From: Dethiosulfatibacter sp.
Lineage (GTDB): Bacteria; Bacillota_A; Clostridia; Tissierellales; Dethiosulfatibacteraceae
Assembly (NCBI GenBank): GCA_019084435.1
Contig: JAHRFV010000119.1
Coordinates: 1 to 49,546 of the forward strand
DNA length: 49,546 bases
Direction of reading: 5' to 3'
Shown: piece by piece, positions 23,707-32,132 of the stretch
Layout: the number at the start of each line of letters is the position of its first letter
Numbering within the stretch: position 1 is the stretch's first letter
The notes under the pieces: generated by a model
Seen by the model: the letters and a program-made list of their open reading frames with translations, nothing else
The model's database searches: none
What the model was told of the DNA's origin: nothing
Translations under genes and position numbers: made by a program

Positions 23707-26025
23707 ATGGATAAAATCAGCATTTCAGTCAGAAATATCGTAGAGTACGCTTATAGATCCGGGCATTTGGACAACACATACAGGAGCACCACCAGAGCTT
23801 TGGAGGGCATCGACGTCCACAAGAAGCTACAGGGATTGGAAGGACAGGACTATCAGAAAGAGTATTACCTTAGCTTTACCCTGCCGTATAGAGAGATTCA
23901 ATTTGAGATAACGGGACGGGCAGATGGGGTATTTACCTTTGAAGGCAAGCATTATATTGATGAAATCAAGTCTACCACCCTTTCCCCTGAGGACATTGGA
24001 GATGGCGGGATGGTTCATTGGGGACAGGCATATCTGTATGCCTATATGTTTCTATGTCTAAATGACCTTTCAGACATGGGTATTAGACTCAGATATTATA
24101 ATGTGGAGACCTTTGAGACGACAGTTCTGACCCAAGTCAAAGGGAAAGAAGAACTGGTGCAAATCACCAATGAAATACTGGAAAAATACCATGACTGGGC
24201 GAAGCTATTGCTGCAGTCTGACTTGCTTTTTGTAGATTCTGCTAAATCACTGGATTTTCCCTACTCCTCATACAGAAAAGGGCAACGGAAAATGGCGGTC
24301 TCTGTTTATGAGACCATCGTGAAAAAAAAGAGGATATTTCTGCAGGCACCGACAGGCATCGGAAAGACCATATCCACCCTTTATCCCTCACTAAAGCTGA
24401 TGGGTCAGGGTGAGGTTGAAAAGATATATTATCTGACGGCTAGATCATCGGCGAAAGAGGTAGCCTTTGACACAATGAGGACAATAACGGATAAGGGAGT
24501 TCGTGTGAAATCCGTTCTGATAACCGCAAAGGAAAAGATTTGCTTTATGGAGGAGTGTCAATGCCACAAGGACTATTGTCCATACGCGGAGAATTTCTTT
24601 GACAAAATCAATGGGGCTCTCTATGATGCTATAAGAAACTATGATTTGTTTTCACGAGAGATTATCGAAAATATAGCAAAAAAACACCAAGTCTGCCCAT
24701 TCGAGCTGACATTGGAAATAAGCCTTTACAGCGACGTGACCATTTGTGATTACAACTACTTTTATGATCCTAGAGTGTCACTTAGAAGAGGTTTTGAAGA
24801 GGAGTCCATCAGGACAGTTGTTCTGGTTGACGAGGCGCATAATTTGCCGGACAGAGCCAGGGAGATGTATTCTGCGGATCTGTTAAGAAGCGAGTTTCTG
24901 GAGGTGTCGAGACCGTTAAAGGATAGTTGGAAAAAAGTCTACAAGTCCATACGAGGTATCAATAAGCTCCTGTTGGATCTTTCAAAAGAAACCAAGAAAG
25001 AAGGCACTACTGTCATAGAATTACCGGAGTCTTTGCCACACAAGCTAAGAGCCATGACCAGCGTTCTGGATGATTGGCTAGGCAAGAACAAAGGCAACAA
25101 GTATCACAAAGGGGTTTTGGACCTGTACTTCAGAGCCTGGGCGTTCATCTCCATATCTGAGCGATACAGTCCTGATTTTTGCTGTTATGTGCAAAAGGAC
25201 GGGGATTTTAGAATCAAGATTTACTGCATGAATCCTTCCAATATTCTGGCGGAAATACATGCCTCGGTCATGTCTGTTGTCTTGTTTTCAGCTACTCTGA
25301 TACCCTTGAGGTATTATGCGAATGTTCTCGGTGGGACAAAAGAGGATCATGCATCTAGATTCGGGTCCCCTTTCCCCAAAGGCAATTTCAAATTGTTGAC
25401 TCATACAGGAATATCTCTAAGATACGGAGACAGGGAGAGAAACATTCCAGAAATCTGCAACCTCATTAAGCGATTCATTGAAACTAAAAAAGGTAATTAT
25501 ATCATATTTTTTCCATCATATAGCTTTATGAAGGATGTCTATGAGCATTATGAGAGTTTGAATATGGATAATGGCATCAGGCTGCAAAGACCTGACATGA
25601 AAGAGAGTGAGAGTTTGGAGTTCATTTCGGCTTTCAATACCGAACGGGGAGTTGTAGCGTTTGCCGTGCTTGGGGGGACACTGTCGGAGGGCATCGATTT
25701 GACTGGAGAAAGTTTGATTGGTGCAATGATTTTGGGTGTAGGGATTCCACGCATCAATTTCCAGAGCGATTTGACCAAAGTCGCTTATGACAAGCTTTAT
25801 GGGCGTGGTTATGAATTCGCCTATATGTATCCAGGATATAACAAGGTGCTTCAGGCATCGGGAAGGGTAATCAGAACAGAACAAGATAAGGGATGTGTTG
25901 TCCTGGTAGATGACCGCTGGTCTCAAAAACGCTACCAACAGCTGTTCCCAGAGAGCTGGCAGCATTGGACACAGGTGGACAATCTCGAGGATATGGAGAA
26001 GGAGCTCACTGGTTTTTGGGGATGA
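23707..26025 (+). CDS. XPD/DinG-like Fe-S DNA helicase with N-terminal PD-(D/E)XK nuclease-like domain
   Basis: This 772-residue protein has an N-terminal nuclease-like domain with Asp73 (GRADGV) and DEIK at 85-88, a PD-(D/E)XK pattern. The superfamily 2 helicase core has APTGIGKT (214-221) and VDEAHN near residue 380, and GRVIRTEQDKG is the late motif VI. Cys279, 284 or 286, 291 and 330 lie where XPD-type helicases carry a 4Fe-4S cluster. This fused form is known in Firmicutes but its role is poorly defined, probably in DNA repair. It lies alone between the PadR module and the thioesterase gene. Confidence 0.9.
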   Translation: MDKISISVRNIVEYAYRSGHLDNTYRSTTRALEGIDVHKKLQGLEGQDYQKEYYLSFTLPYREIQFEITGRADGVFTFEGKHYIDEIKSTTLSPEDIGDGGMVHWGQAYLYAYMFLCLNDLSDMGIRLRYYNVETFETTVLTQVKGKEELVQITNEILEKYHDWAKLLLQSDLLFVDSAKSLDFPYSSYRKGQRKMAVSVYETIVKKKRIFLQAPTGIGKTISTLYPSLKLMGQGEVEKIYYLTARSSAKEVAFDTMRTITDKGVRVKSVLITAKEKICFMEECQCHKDYCPYAENFFDKINGALYDAIRNYDLFSREIIENIAKKHQVCPFELTLEISLYSDVTICDYNYFYDPRVSLRRGFEEESIRTVVLVDEAHNLPDRAREMYSADLLRSEFLEVSRPLKDSWKKVYKSIRGINKLLLDLSKETKKEGTTVIELPESLPHKLRAMTSVLDDWLGKNKGNKYHKGVLDLYFRAWAFISISERYSPDFCCYVQKDGDFRIKIYCMNPSNILAEIHASVMSVVLFSATLIPLRYYANVLGGTKEDHASRFGSPFPKGNFKLLTHTGISLRYGDRERNIPEICNLIKRFIETKKGNYIIFFPSYSFMKDVYEHYESLNMDNGIRLQRPDMKESESLEFISAFNTERGVVAFAVLGGTLSEGIDLTGESLIGAMILGVGIPRINFQSDLTKVAYDKLYGRGYEFAYMYPGYNKVLQASGRVIRTEQDKGCVVLVDDRWSQKRYQQLFPESWQHWTQVDNLEDMEKELTGFWG

Positions 26026-26067
26026 CAAAAAATATTATAATCCTACTTTTTCTAAAATGCAATAAGG

Positions 26068-26076
26068 TGTTATAAT
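26068..26076 (+). promoter_or_regulatory. Extended -10 promoter of the thioesterase gene
   Basis: TGTTATAAT matches the extended -10 form 41 bases before the ATG. The -35 is weak. Confidence 0.5.
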
Positions 26077-26117
26077 GATATATTGAACATAAATGAATAA
26101 TATGGAGGCACCATTAT

Positions 26118-26594
26118 ATGAAACAACCTTTTAGAGCAAAACAATCTGAGGTGGCTATCAGCAATCTGATGCAACCTTTTCAGTCCAATACTTATGGTAA
26201 AATCCACGGCGGGGAGATCATGAAGATGATGGACAATGCGGCAGGAATCATAGCTCACCGTCATTGCAGAACTTTCATTGCAACTGCCAGGGTAGACCAG
26301 ATGGAGTTTCATATCCCTATCAACATTGGAAATCTAGTAATCTGTGAAGGCCGTCTGACTTATGTGGGAAAACACTCCATGGAGGTTATGGTGACAGTTT
26401 TGGTAGATGACCTTGATGCAGATAGCCCGTTGAAGGTAGCATTGACGTCATATTTCACGCTTGTTGCAATCGATAAAAACGGCAAGCCAGTTCCTGTACC
26501 TCCTTTAAAGGTGGTTACGGAAGAAGACAAAAAGTTGTATGAAGAGGGAAAAGCCAGATATCTTGCTTATAAAGCAACTAGAGCAGAAAAATAA
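26118..26594 (+). CDS. Hotdog-fold acyl-CoA thioesterase (YkhA/BACH type)
   Basis: This cytoplasmic 158-residue enzyme hydrolyses acyl-CoA. The hotdog helix region YGKIHGGEIMKMMDNAAG carries the active-site Asp or Asn, and the pattern ATARVDQMEFHIPINIGN is typical of the YkhA group. It lies upstream of the PHA synthase genes, though a repeat and a new promoter separate them, so any role in supplying or draining hydroxyacyl-CoA is only a positional inference. Confidence 0.88.
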   Translation: MKQPFRAKQSEVAISNLMQPFQSNTYGKIHGGEIMKMMDNAAGIIAHRHCRTFIATARVDQMEFHIPINIGNLVICEGRLTYVGKHSMEVMVTVLVDDLDADSPLKVALTSYFTLVAIDKNGKPVPVPPLKVVTEEDKKLYEEGKARYLAYKATRAEK

Positions 26595-26608
26595 TAAAAT
26601 CTGAAAAA

Positions 26609-26646
26609 CAAAAAAACAAAAGGAACCGTCCCTTTTGTTTTTTTTG
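26609..26646 (-). repeat. Hairpin repeat copy 3 (opposite orientation)
   Basis: The core reads GGAACCGTCCC on the + strand, so the element is inverted relative to copies 1, 2 and 4. It follows the thioesterase stop by 15 bases and ends in a T-run, so it can still terminate that gene although the central pair is A-C rather than G-U in this direction. The -35 of the PHA operon begins within its right edge. Confidence 0.9.
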
Positions 26647-26672
26647 ACAAATAAGTCAAAAAAGTATAAAAT
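26644..26672 (+). promoter_or_regulatory. Promoter of the PHA synthase operon
   Basis: TTGACA (26644-26649), 17 bases and TAAAAT (26667-26672). The -35 overlaps the end of hairpin repeat copy 3, so the repeat's arrival may have shaped this promoter. A leader of about 120 bases follows. Confidence 0.6.
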
Positions 26673-26800
26673 ATACCAAAGTTTTTTATTCGTTTCAAGC
26701 AAATAGAAGACTACAACCACTCTAATAAGCCGTTAATTCTAAAAACCGTGAAAAAAGTTTGAATCTTTATACAAATCTATTAAGTGAAAGGGGAGTTTTT

Positions 26801-27856
26801 ATGAAAAAGAAAACAGAAGCTTTTGAACAAATGATTGAGGCACAGAAAAACCTTTTTGATGCCTTGCAGAAAATGTTTCAACAAAACTCAGAGAACATGT
26901 CCAACAAATACTCTTTTAATACTAGCTTTGATCCGATGGATTATTTTCAACAGGCAATGGATCTTCAGAAACAGATGATGACAACATATCAGGGCACACC
27001 AACTGAGGTTTATAGTCGAATGAAAGAAAATGCAGGCGCCTATAAAGAAATGTACAAACTCTGGCAAGAATTGAATGAAAAGAACTTTACACCAACAGCT
27101 GAAGCGATGAAAGATATTTATGACAAATGGAACGGTCAGTATCAGGAATATATGAACCAGTATTATTGGCCTCATGTTCCTGAACCAATGAAAAAAGTAA
27201 TGCAGGATTCAGTTAGCACCATGGAATCCTATAGAACTGCATCGGAAAAGATATGGTCACCTTGGATTACCCCTGAAATGGGAATGAATGATGCGATGTT
27301 TAAAGGGTTAACTTACGATCCTTCCGCATATCTCGATTTTCTTCAAATATGGAAAGAAAACTATGAGAAAACATTCAGTAAGATGCTGAATGTGCCGATG
27401 ATGGGTTTTGATCGGGAAAAGTTGGAGAAACAAACAGAGAGTTTTGACAAATTTATTCGTTTCAGTGCATTGCTCCAGGAATTTATGGCCAATATTACAA
27501 AAATTGGTCAGGAAACTCTGAAAAAAGTGTTAGATGATTACGCGGAATTGTATAAGGATCAAAAGCAACCTGAGAGTTTTGAAGAATTCTATAAGTACTG
27601 GACGAGCGAGATCAACAAAGCATTTGATAAGCTGTTCTTTTCAGATGATTTCAGCAAGTTAGTAGGACAAACTTTGACTGCTATGACAGAATTCAAGAAA
27701 GAATCAGATCAACTTTGGGAAGAATATTTGAATCTTTTTCCAATCCCAAAGAGTTCTGATATGAATAGTCTGTACGAAACGGTCTATAAGCTGAAGAAAG
27801 AAGTTAAAAAATTGAAAAAAGAAGTCGCTTTGTTAAAAGAAAGAGATATATCTTAA
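26801..27856 (+). CDS. phaE: Class III PHA synthase subunit PhaE
   Basis: This 351-residue soluble protein is the non-catalytic partner of PhaC in class III polyhydroxyalkanoate synthases. It is rich in aromatic and charged helical segments (YWPHVPEPMKKVMQDS, SPWITPEMG) and ends in a Lys/Glu heptad coiled coil (YKLKKEVKKLKKEVALLKE in pieces), the part that contacts PhaC in this family. AAGGGGAG precedes ATG 26801; the open frame extends 14 codons further upstream without a ribosome site. phaC starts 11 bases after the stop. Confidence 0.86.
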   Translation: MKKKTEAFEQMIEAQKNLFDALQKMFQQNSENMSNKYSFNTSFDPMDYFQQAMDLQKQMMTTYQGTPTEVYSRMKENAGAYKEMYKLWQELNEKNFTPTAEAMKDIYDKWNGQYQEYMNQYYWPHVPEPMKKVMQDSVSTMESYRTASEKIWSPWITPEMGMNDAMFKGLTYDPSAYLDFLQIWKENYEKTFSKMLNVPMMGFDREKLEKQTESFDKFIRFSALLQEFMANITKIGQETLKKVLDDYAELYKDQKQPESFEEFYKYWTSEINKAFDKLFFSDDFSKLVGQTLTAMTEFKKESDQLWEEYLNLFPIPKSSDMNSLYETVYKLKKEVKKLKKEVALLKERDIS

Positions 27857-27867
27857 GGGGTGATTTG

Positions 27868-28935
27868 ATGCAAAAGAAGACAGATAATCAAATAGCTGAA
27901 TATATTTCTCAGGTTATGAAAAAACAGCAAAAACTGGCAGATGGGTTGGATGTGCTGATGAATCTAGATTTTGAAGATCATTATAAAACACCTAAGAAGC
28001 TGGTTTATCAGGAAGATAAATTAAAAGTCTATCACTTTGAGCAAACCAACGGAGCAAAAACGAGTGTTCCCACTTTAATCATGTATGCACTAATGAACAG
28101 ACCGTATATCATGGATTTGCAGCAAGAAAAGAGTTTCGTGAAAAAATTACTTGATGAAGGTCTTGATCTTTATATCCTTGATTGGGGATATCCGACTCCT
28201 GAAGATAGATATATCACACTTGAAGATTACATTGAAGATTACTTGGGAGATGCCATCGATTTTGTTCGTAAAACGAATGGTGTTGACCAGATCAATTTGA
28301 TTGCAAAGTGTCAGGGTGGAACATACGGATCCATTTATGCATCCATGTATCCGGAAAAAATCAAGAATCTAGTCACGATAGCTTCACCGATTGACTTCGA
28401 TATAGAGGACGGATTGCTTTTCAAATGGGCAAAACAGATGGATGTGGACAGCCTAGTGGATGCCTACGGGATTGTCCCTGGAGATTTTTTGAATATGTGT
28501 TTTATTTGCCTGAAACCTTATAGTTTGATGGTGGACAAGTATGTTGCCGTAATCAACAGCCTGGATGATCCGAAGGCGTTAAAAGACTTTCTCAGCATGG
28601 AAAAATGGATCTTCGATAGTCCAGGACAGGCTGGAGAGGCATACCGCAAATACATGAAAGATTTATGGCAGGAAAATAAATTGATCAAAGGTGAGTTTGT
28701 CCTGGGAGACAAGACCATCAACCTAAACAACATCACTATGCCTTTATTGAATGTTATCGGCGAAAAAGACAATCTGATTCCTCCTTCTTCTTCGAAACCT
28801 CTAATGGATGTGGTGGGAAGTCAAGACAAAGAAATGGTCACTTATCCTGTTGGGCATGCTGGAATTGTAGCTAGTTCAAGATCCCAGAGGGAAGTAGCAC
28901 CTAAAATTGCAGAGTGGCTTTTGAAACGTAGTTAG
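27868..28935 (+). CDS. phaC: Class III poly(3-hydroxyalkanoate) synthase PhaC
   Basis: This is the catalytic subunit polymerising hydroxyacyl-CoA into storage polyester. At 355 residues it is the short class III type. The nucleophile elbow is IAKCQGG with Cys148; the usual GxCxG has Ala in the first position here. The catalytic Asp is in GEKDNLIPP (~300) and the His in VGHAGIVAS (~330). YILDWGYPTPEDRYITLEDY is the conserved lid-side block. AAGGGG supports ATG 27868; a TTG one codon earlier is possible. No phaA, phaB, phaJ or phasin gene is nearby, so the monomer source is elsewhere. Confidence 0.93.
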   Translation: MQKKTDNQIAEYISQVMKKQQKLADGLDVLMNLDFEDHYKTPKKLVYQEDKLKVYHFEQTNGAKTSVPTLIMYALMNRPYIMDLQQEKSFVKKLLDEGLDLYILDWGYPTPEDRYITLEDYIEDYLGDAIDFVRKTNGVDQINLIAKCQGGTYGSIYASMYPEKIKNLVTIASPIDFDIEDGLLFKWAKQMDVDSLVDAYGIVPGDFLNMCFICLKPYSLMVDKYVAVINSLDDPKALKDFLSMEKWIFDSPGQAGEAYRKYMKDLWQENKLIKGEFVLGDKTINLNNITMPLLNVIGEKDNLIPPSSSKPLMDVVGSQDKEMVTYPVGHAGIVASSRSQREVAPKIAEWLLKRS

Positions 28936-28953
28936 ACTACATTGTTGAATATC

Positions 28954-29000
28954 AAAAAACAGAAAAAACAAAAGGGACGGTTCCTTTTGTTTTTTGTTTT
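28954..29000 (+). repeat. Hairpin repeat copy 4, shared terminator
   Basis: The core GGGACGGTTCC at 28974-28984 has long A/T arms and ends in TTTTGTTTT. It separates phaC from the convergent WrbA-like gene and can terminate both. Confidence 0.9.
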
Positions 29001-29017
29001 AAGTAACTAAATTATGT

Positions 29018-29620
29018 TTATCTCTTCAACCTACCAGCAATTCCAATCAATCGTCTTGTCTGGTGGAATACAGCATCTTTTACATCTTCTACCATTTTCC
29101 CATCAGGACCTTGGCTGACAGATGTACCGTAAGGATTGCCTCCAGCTTTGAATATTGAAGGGTCGGTGTATCCGGTAGGAACAATAACAGCACCCCAATG
29201 CATCATGGATGTATACAAAGATAGTATGGTTGCCTCCTGACCTCCATGAGGATTTTGAGCTGATGACATAGCTGAAACAGCCTTATCAGCCAATTTTCCT
29301 TGAGACCAAAGACCTCCCTGTATATCAATAAATTGCTTCATCTGGGAAGCCATGTTTCCGAATCGGGTTGGGACACTGAATAGAATGGCATCAGCCCAAT
29401 CCAGGTCGTCAGAGGTTGCCAAAGGTATATCGCTTGTGGCTTCCGTATTGGCTTTCCATGCAGGATTTGAGTTGATGACAGCTTCAGGGGCCAGTTCCTG
29501 GACCTTTACAAATCTAACTTCCGCTCCTGTCTCTTCTGCTGCTTCTTTTGCCCAGCTGGCCATTTGATAGTTGATACCTGTAGCGCTATAATAAACAATT
29601 GATATTTTTACATTTTTCAT
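29018..29620 (-). CDS. wrbA: WrbA-like flavodoxin-fold NAD(P)H:quinone oxidoreductase
   Basis: This 200-residue FMN protein is predicted to reduce quinones by two electrons. The N-terminal FMN loop is VYYSATGINYQMA, then FSVPTRFGNMASQMKQFIDIQGGLW and SSAQNPHGGQE are the WrbA-specific contacts. It lacks the insert of some longer homologues. AAGGAG lies before the ATG. The promoter has perfect spacing and carries a Fur-type box, so expression should rise in iron limitation, which fits a flavin protein used when iron is scarce. Confidence 0.9.
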   Translation of the reverse strand: MKNVKISIVYYSATGINYQMASWAKEAAEETGAEVRFVKVQELAPEAVINSNPAWKANTEATSDIPLATSDDLDWADAILFSVPTRFGNMASQMKQFIDIQGGLWSQGKLADKAVSAMSSAQNPHGGQEATILSLYTSMMHWGAVIVPTGYTDPSIFKAGGNPYGTSVSQGPDGKMVEDVKDAVFHQTRRLIGIAGRLKR

Positions 29621-29662
29621 TGGTATTCTCCTTAATTGATGTAATGTAATTCGATAGTACCT

Positions 29663-29691
29663 ATTATATGATAATGATTATCAATAGTCAA
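29663..29691 (-). promoter_or_regulatory. wrbA promoter overlapped by a Fur box
   Basis: On the minus strand TTGACT (29691-29686), exactly 17 bases and TATAAT (29668-29663). The + strand bases 29670-29688 match 16 of 19 positions of the classical Fur consensus, with the perfect half GATAATGATTATCA. The box fills the spacer, so bound Fur would exclude RNA polymerase. Confidence 0.8.
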
Positions 29692-29714
29692 CACCTATTT
29701 TTATTTTCTTTGCG

Positions 29715-29764
29715 ATTGATTCGTAATCAATAGGTCGAGGGTTCGATTCCCTTCCTTAGCTCCA
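29715..29764 (+). tRNA. 3' half of a tRNA-Thr(CGT) gene, remnant
   Basis: The fragment has a perfect anticodon stem ATTGA/TCAAT around the loop TTCGTAA (anticodon CGT at 29722-29724), a variable region TAGGTC, a T-arm with the GGTTCGATTCC core and an acceptor strand CCTTAGC-T-CCA. The matching 5' half (acceptor strand GCTAAGG and D-arm) is absent; the bases upstream belong to the wrbA promoter. It cannot make a tRNA. Such 3' fragments are what is left when an element integrates into, or recombines at, a tRNA gene. Confidence 0.85.
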
Positions 29765-29806
29765 ATATTAGTAGTATGGAGTTTTCATATTAAAAAAGTA
29801 AAAATA

Positions 29807-29851
29807 AAATCAAAAAACAAAAGGAACCGTCCCTTTTGTTTTTTGATTTTT
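29807..29851 (-). repeat. Hairpin repeat copy 5, terminator of the SLH gene
   Basis: The core GGAACCGTCCC on the + strand means the element points along the minus strand, the same direction as the SLH gene that ends 26 bases away. On that strand the stem is followed by U-rich sequence. The arms extend to AAAATCAAAAAAC, making it one of the longest copies. Confidence 0.9.
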
Positions 29852-29876
29852 TTAAGTCTAAAGCTGATTATAGATA

Positions 29877-31409
29877 TCAGATACTGCCGGTATCGTTTAT
29901 TTTCCCTTTTTCTACCATGAAACTTGCTTTCATTACATGACCACCAGCTCCGTTGATCTCATAGTTTCCAGGTGGGAGAGTTATCATAAACCTGCCATTC
30001 GCACCGATGTCGGCGATAACGGTATCACCGGTTCCAATATCAATAATGTAGATTTCGGATCCTGCGGACAAATTGGTGACGCCTGTTATGATTCCCATCT
30101 CTGATTGGAGTGAATAGCTCTGTCCCGAAACAAGGTCTTTTTTGATCATATATAGCAAATCGCCATTGCTTTTCAGATCAAAGTGAGAACCGCTGAATTC
30201 TCCTGTATAAGGAACATCTCCACTGACATTAATCCTATATTGGATGAAATAATTGCCGGCATTGACAGCTGCAGAATAACGACCGGTACTGTCTATCGTA
30301 ACTTTTTGATAATAACCATCTCCAGTAACTGCAACATCAGCATTAGGTACTGCTTCTCCAGTGAATGGATTGATCACTCTTCCTTCAATCAAAGAAGCTG
30401 TGTTGGAAGCCAATGCATAGGTTGGTACGTCAATCCATCCCTCTTCAGTCGGTGTGTTCGTCATGAACATGAGCTGCTTGCCGTCATCCGCTGCTAATGT
30501 GGTGTAGGTAACGGTAGCTTTGCCATTTGAATCGGTTGTTGCATTTATAGCGGAAAGGTATTGACGTCTGTCATTATCACCTGCATTTGCAAAAAACTCC
30601 ACATTGGCTCCTGAAACAGGCAAATGGTTTGGACCATGGGTGACTGTCGCTGTTATTTGTATTGTTTGTCCACCCCCGGCAGGAACTAGATTCTTGTCCA
30701 ATGTCACAGATAAATCCGTATCCGGATAGATTTGTGGTTCTTGATCATTTGGCTCTTCATCTTCAAATTCCACAATTTTAAATTCCACTATGTCAATGAT
30801 TTTCTGACCATCGGGTCTCTCTACATCAAATATGGCAGTGGTTGTCATTCTTGCCATTTCAGCGCGATTGACAATGGACGACCCATTATAGTCCAGCCAT
30901 TCAGACAAGCCTAGATCTGAAGCCTTCTGGTTATAGCCATCCGGCCAAGTCATTCCAGCTTCTTCGTGCTCTAGGATTCTGATGAGGATAGTAACCCACT
31001 GGACCATCTGAAGTGGGCTTCCAGGCTCGTAGTTGCCTCCCGGCATACCAATGATAATGCCTTCATTTGCTACCAGATTGATCCACCCTAAAGCCCATTC
31101 ATGTTGACCCATGCCTTTGTGAACATCATTGAAGAGAGGATCCAACTCTGCTGCTTCCTGGGCATCTTCCTCTGTATATCCTAGAAGAAAAGCTGCAACT
31201 TTGGCTGCTGCTGCCCGGTTCAATTCCACTTCTGGTGCAAACTCGTTATTACCCACACCTTCCAATATCCCAAGTCGAGCCATTTCAACAATGGCTGATT
31301 TGTGAGGGTTGGTTTCAATGTCGGTAAATGGTGCTGCGTAAGCCGTAGTAATCATAACCAATAAAAAAACAATCGTCATGACAATGGCCATCATCTGTCT
31401 CATTTTCAT
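29877..31409 (-). CDS. SLH-domain surface protein with Ig-like and carboxypeptidase-regulatory-like domains
   Basis: This 510-residue exported protein has a signal peptide (residues ~1-25, ending TAYA-AP) and about three S-layer homology repeats (~28-200, with GILEGVGNNEFAPE and GIIIGMPGGNYEPGSPL). These anchor it to the secondary wall polymer. A Big-1-like domain (~228-335, DLSVTLDKNLVPAGGG through NGKATVTY) and two domains of the carboxypeptidase-regulatory fold (EGRVINPFTGEAVPNADV and GRFMITLPPGNYEI) follow. These beta domains act as spacers or polysaccharide contacts; no enzyme domain is seen. AGGAGG precedes the ATG. Confidence 0.87.
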   Translation of the reverse strand: MKMRQMMAIVMTIVFLLVMITTAYAAPFTDIETNPHKSAIVEMARLGILEGVGNNEFAPEVELNRAAAAKVAAFLLGYTEEDAQEAAELDPLFNDVHKGMGQHEWALGWINLVANEGIIIGMPGGNYEPGSPLQMVQWVTILIRILEHEEAGMTWPDGYNQKASDLGLSEWLDYNGSSIVNRAEMARMTTTAIFDVERPDGQKIIDIVEFKIVEFEDEEPNDQEPQIYPDTDLSVTLDKNLVPAGGGQTIQITATVTHGPNHLPVSGANVEFFANAGDNDRRQYLSAINATTDSNGKATVTYTTLAADDGKQLMFMTNTPTEEGWIDVPTYALASNTASLIEGRVINPFTGEAVPNADVAVTGDGYYQKVTIDSTGRYSAAVNAGNYFIQYRINVSGDVPYTGEFSGSHFDLKSNGDLLYMIKKDLVSGQSYSLQSEMGIITGVTNLSAGSEIYIIDIGTGDTVIADIGANGRFMITLPPGNYEINGAGGHVMKASFMVEKGKINDTGSI

Positions 31410-31442
31410 AGGCGACCTCCTGAATTTGGTGAAAACATATTT

Positions 31443-31462
31443 GTATCATTAACACATGATAC
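31443..31462. promoter_or_regulatory. 20-bp dyad upstream of the SLH protein gene
   Basis: GTATCAT-n6-ATGATAC lies 34 bases upstream of the SLH gene's ATG, between it and a TATACT-like -10 near 31475. It is a possible operator; no cognate regulator is identified. The rest of the 31410-31621 gap is A/T-rich promoter sequence for the two divergent genes. Confidence 0.45.
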
Positions 31463-31621
31463 GATATCTAAAGTATACCATAAATTGGATTATTGAGAAA
31501 TAAATAATCAAACAAAAGATTGAGGATAAAAATCAAGACATCAAACAAATTATTTGATAAAATTATAGACAAGATGATTCTACTTCTAGAATACAACAAA
31601 TAAAGGAGGCGGTGAAATCAT

Positions 31622-32074
31622 ATGGTTCACTTAGTATATTGTGATGATAAGGAAAAGGTGCTAGACAAAATCATGGATGGTTCCAAGACGATGGTAGTAA
31701 GGGGAGCTACTGGACGAAAAATTCCCCATAGCAGAGTTTTTAAAGGCGAAAAGCTGTATTTTATGGAAAAGGGCTCAGCAAAGATTTCTGCCACAGCAAA
31801 TGTGGTAGATGTCCAGAACTACGTAAAATTATCAGATGAAGAGATTGAAACCATATTGAATGATAATCAGGGAGCGCTTAATTTAGGTGAAAAACAGAAA
31901 AAGCGATGGCATAAGAAATGCCTTTGTCTAGTGGAATTTGAAAATGTTGAAAAGATTGAACCTCTGGATTTCGATCATCAAGGCAATATGGACGATTGGT
32001 TGATAATAGAAAAAATCGAAGACGTGGTTGTCGGAACAAGTATTCCTTTTAATTACGACAAATCAAAGTTTTAA
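31622..32074 (+). CDS. Small ASCH/PUA-like protein
   Basis: This 150-residue soluble protein has LDKIMDGSKTMVVRGATGRK near the start, followed by FKGEKLYFMEKGSAKISATA. That arrangement (G-x-KT-x-x-x-R, then G-x-x-LYF, then an A-x-A-x-V strand) is the usual one for ASCH/PUA-like barrels, which bind RNA or modified nucleotides. A Lys/Trp-rich segment (GEKQKKRWHKKCLC) lies in the middle. AAGGAGG is 12 bases from the ATG, which is long. The assignment is by eye; function is unknown. Confidence 0.65.
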   Translation: MVHLVYCDDKEKVLDKIMDGSKTMVVRGATGRKIPHSRVFKGEKLYFMEKGSAKISATANVVDVQNYVKLSDEEIETILNDNQGALNLGEKQKKRWHKKCLCLVEFENVEKIEPLDFDHQGNMDDWLIIEKIEDVVVGTSIPFNYDKSKF

Positions 32075-32132
32075 CTATTAAGAGTTAGTAATGAACGCCT
32101 CTATGGGTATTTAATGCTAAGGAGGTGTTCAT

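Noticed and set aside
29665..29765. Complete tRNA gene
   Set aside because: Only the anticodon arm to CCA is present. No 5' acceptor strand or D-arm is found upstream, where promoter and Fur-box sequence lie.
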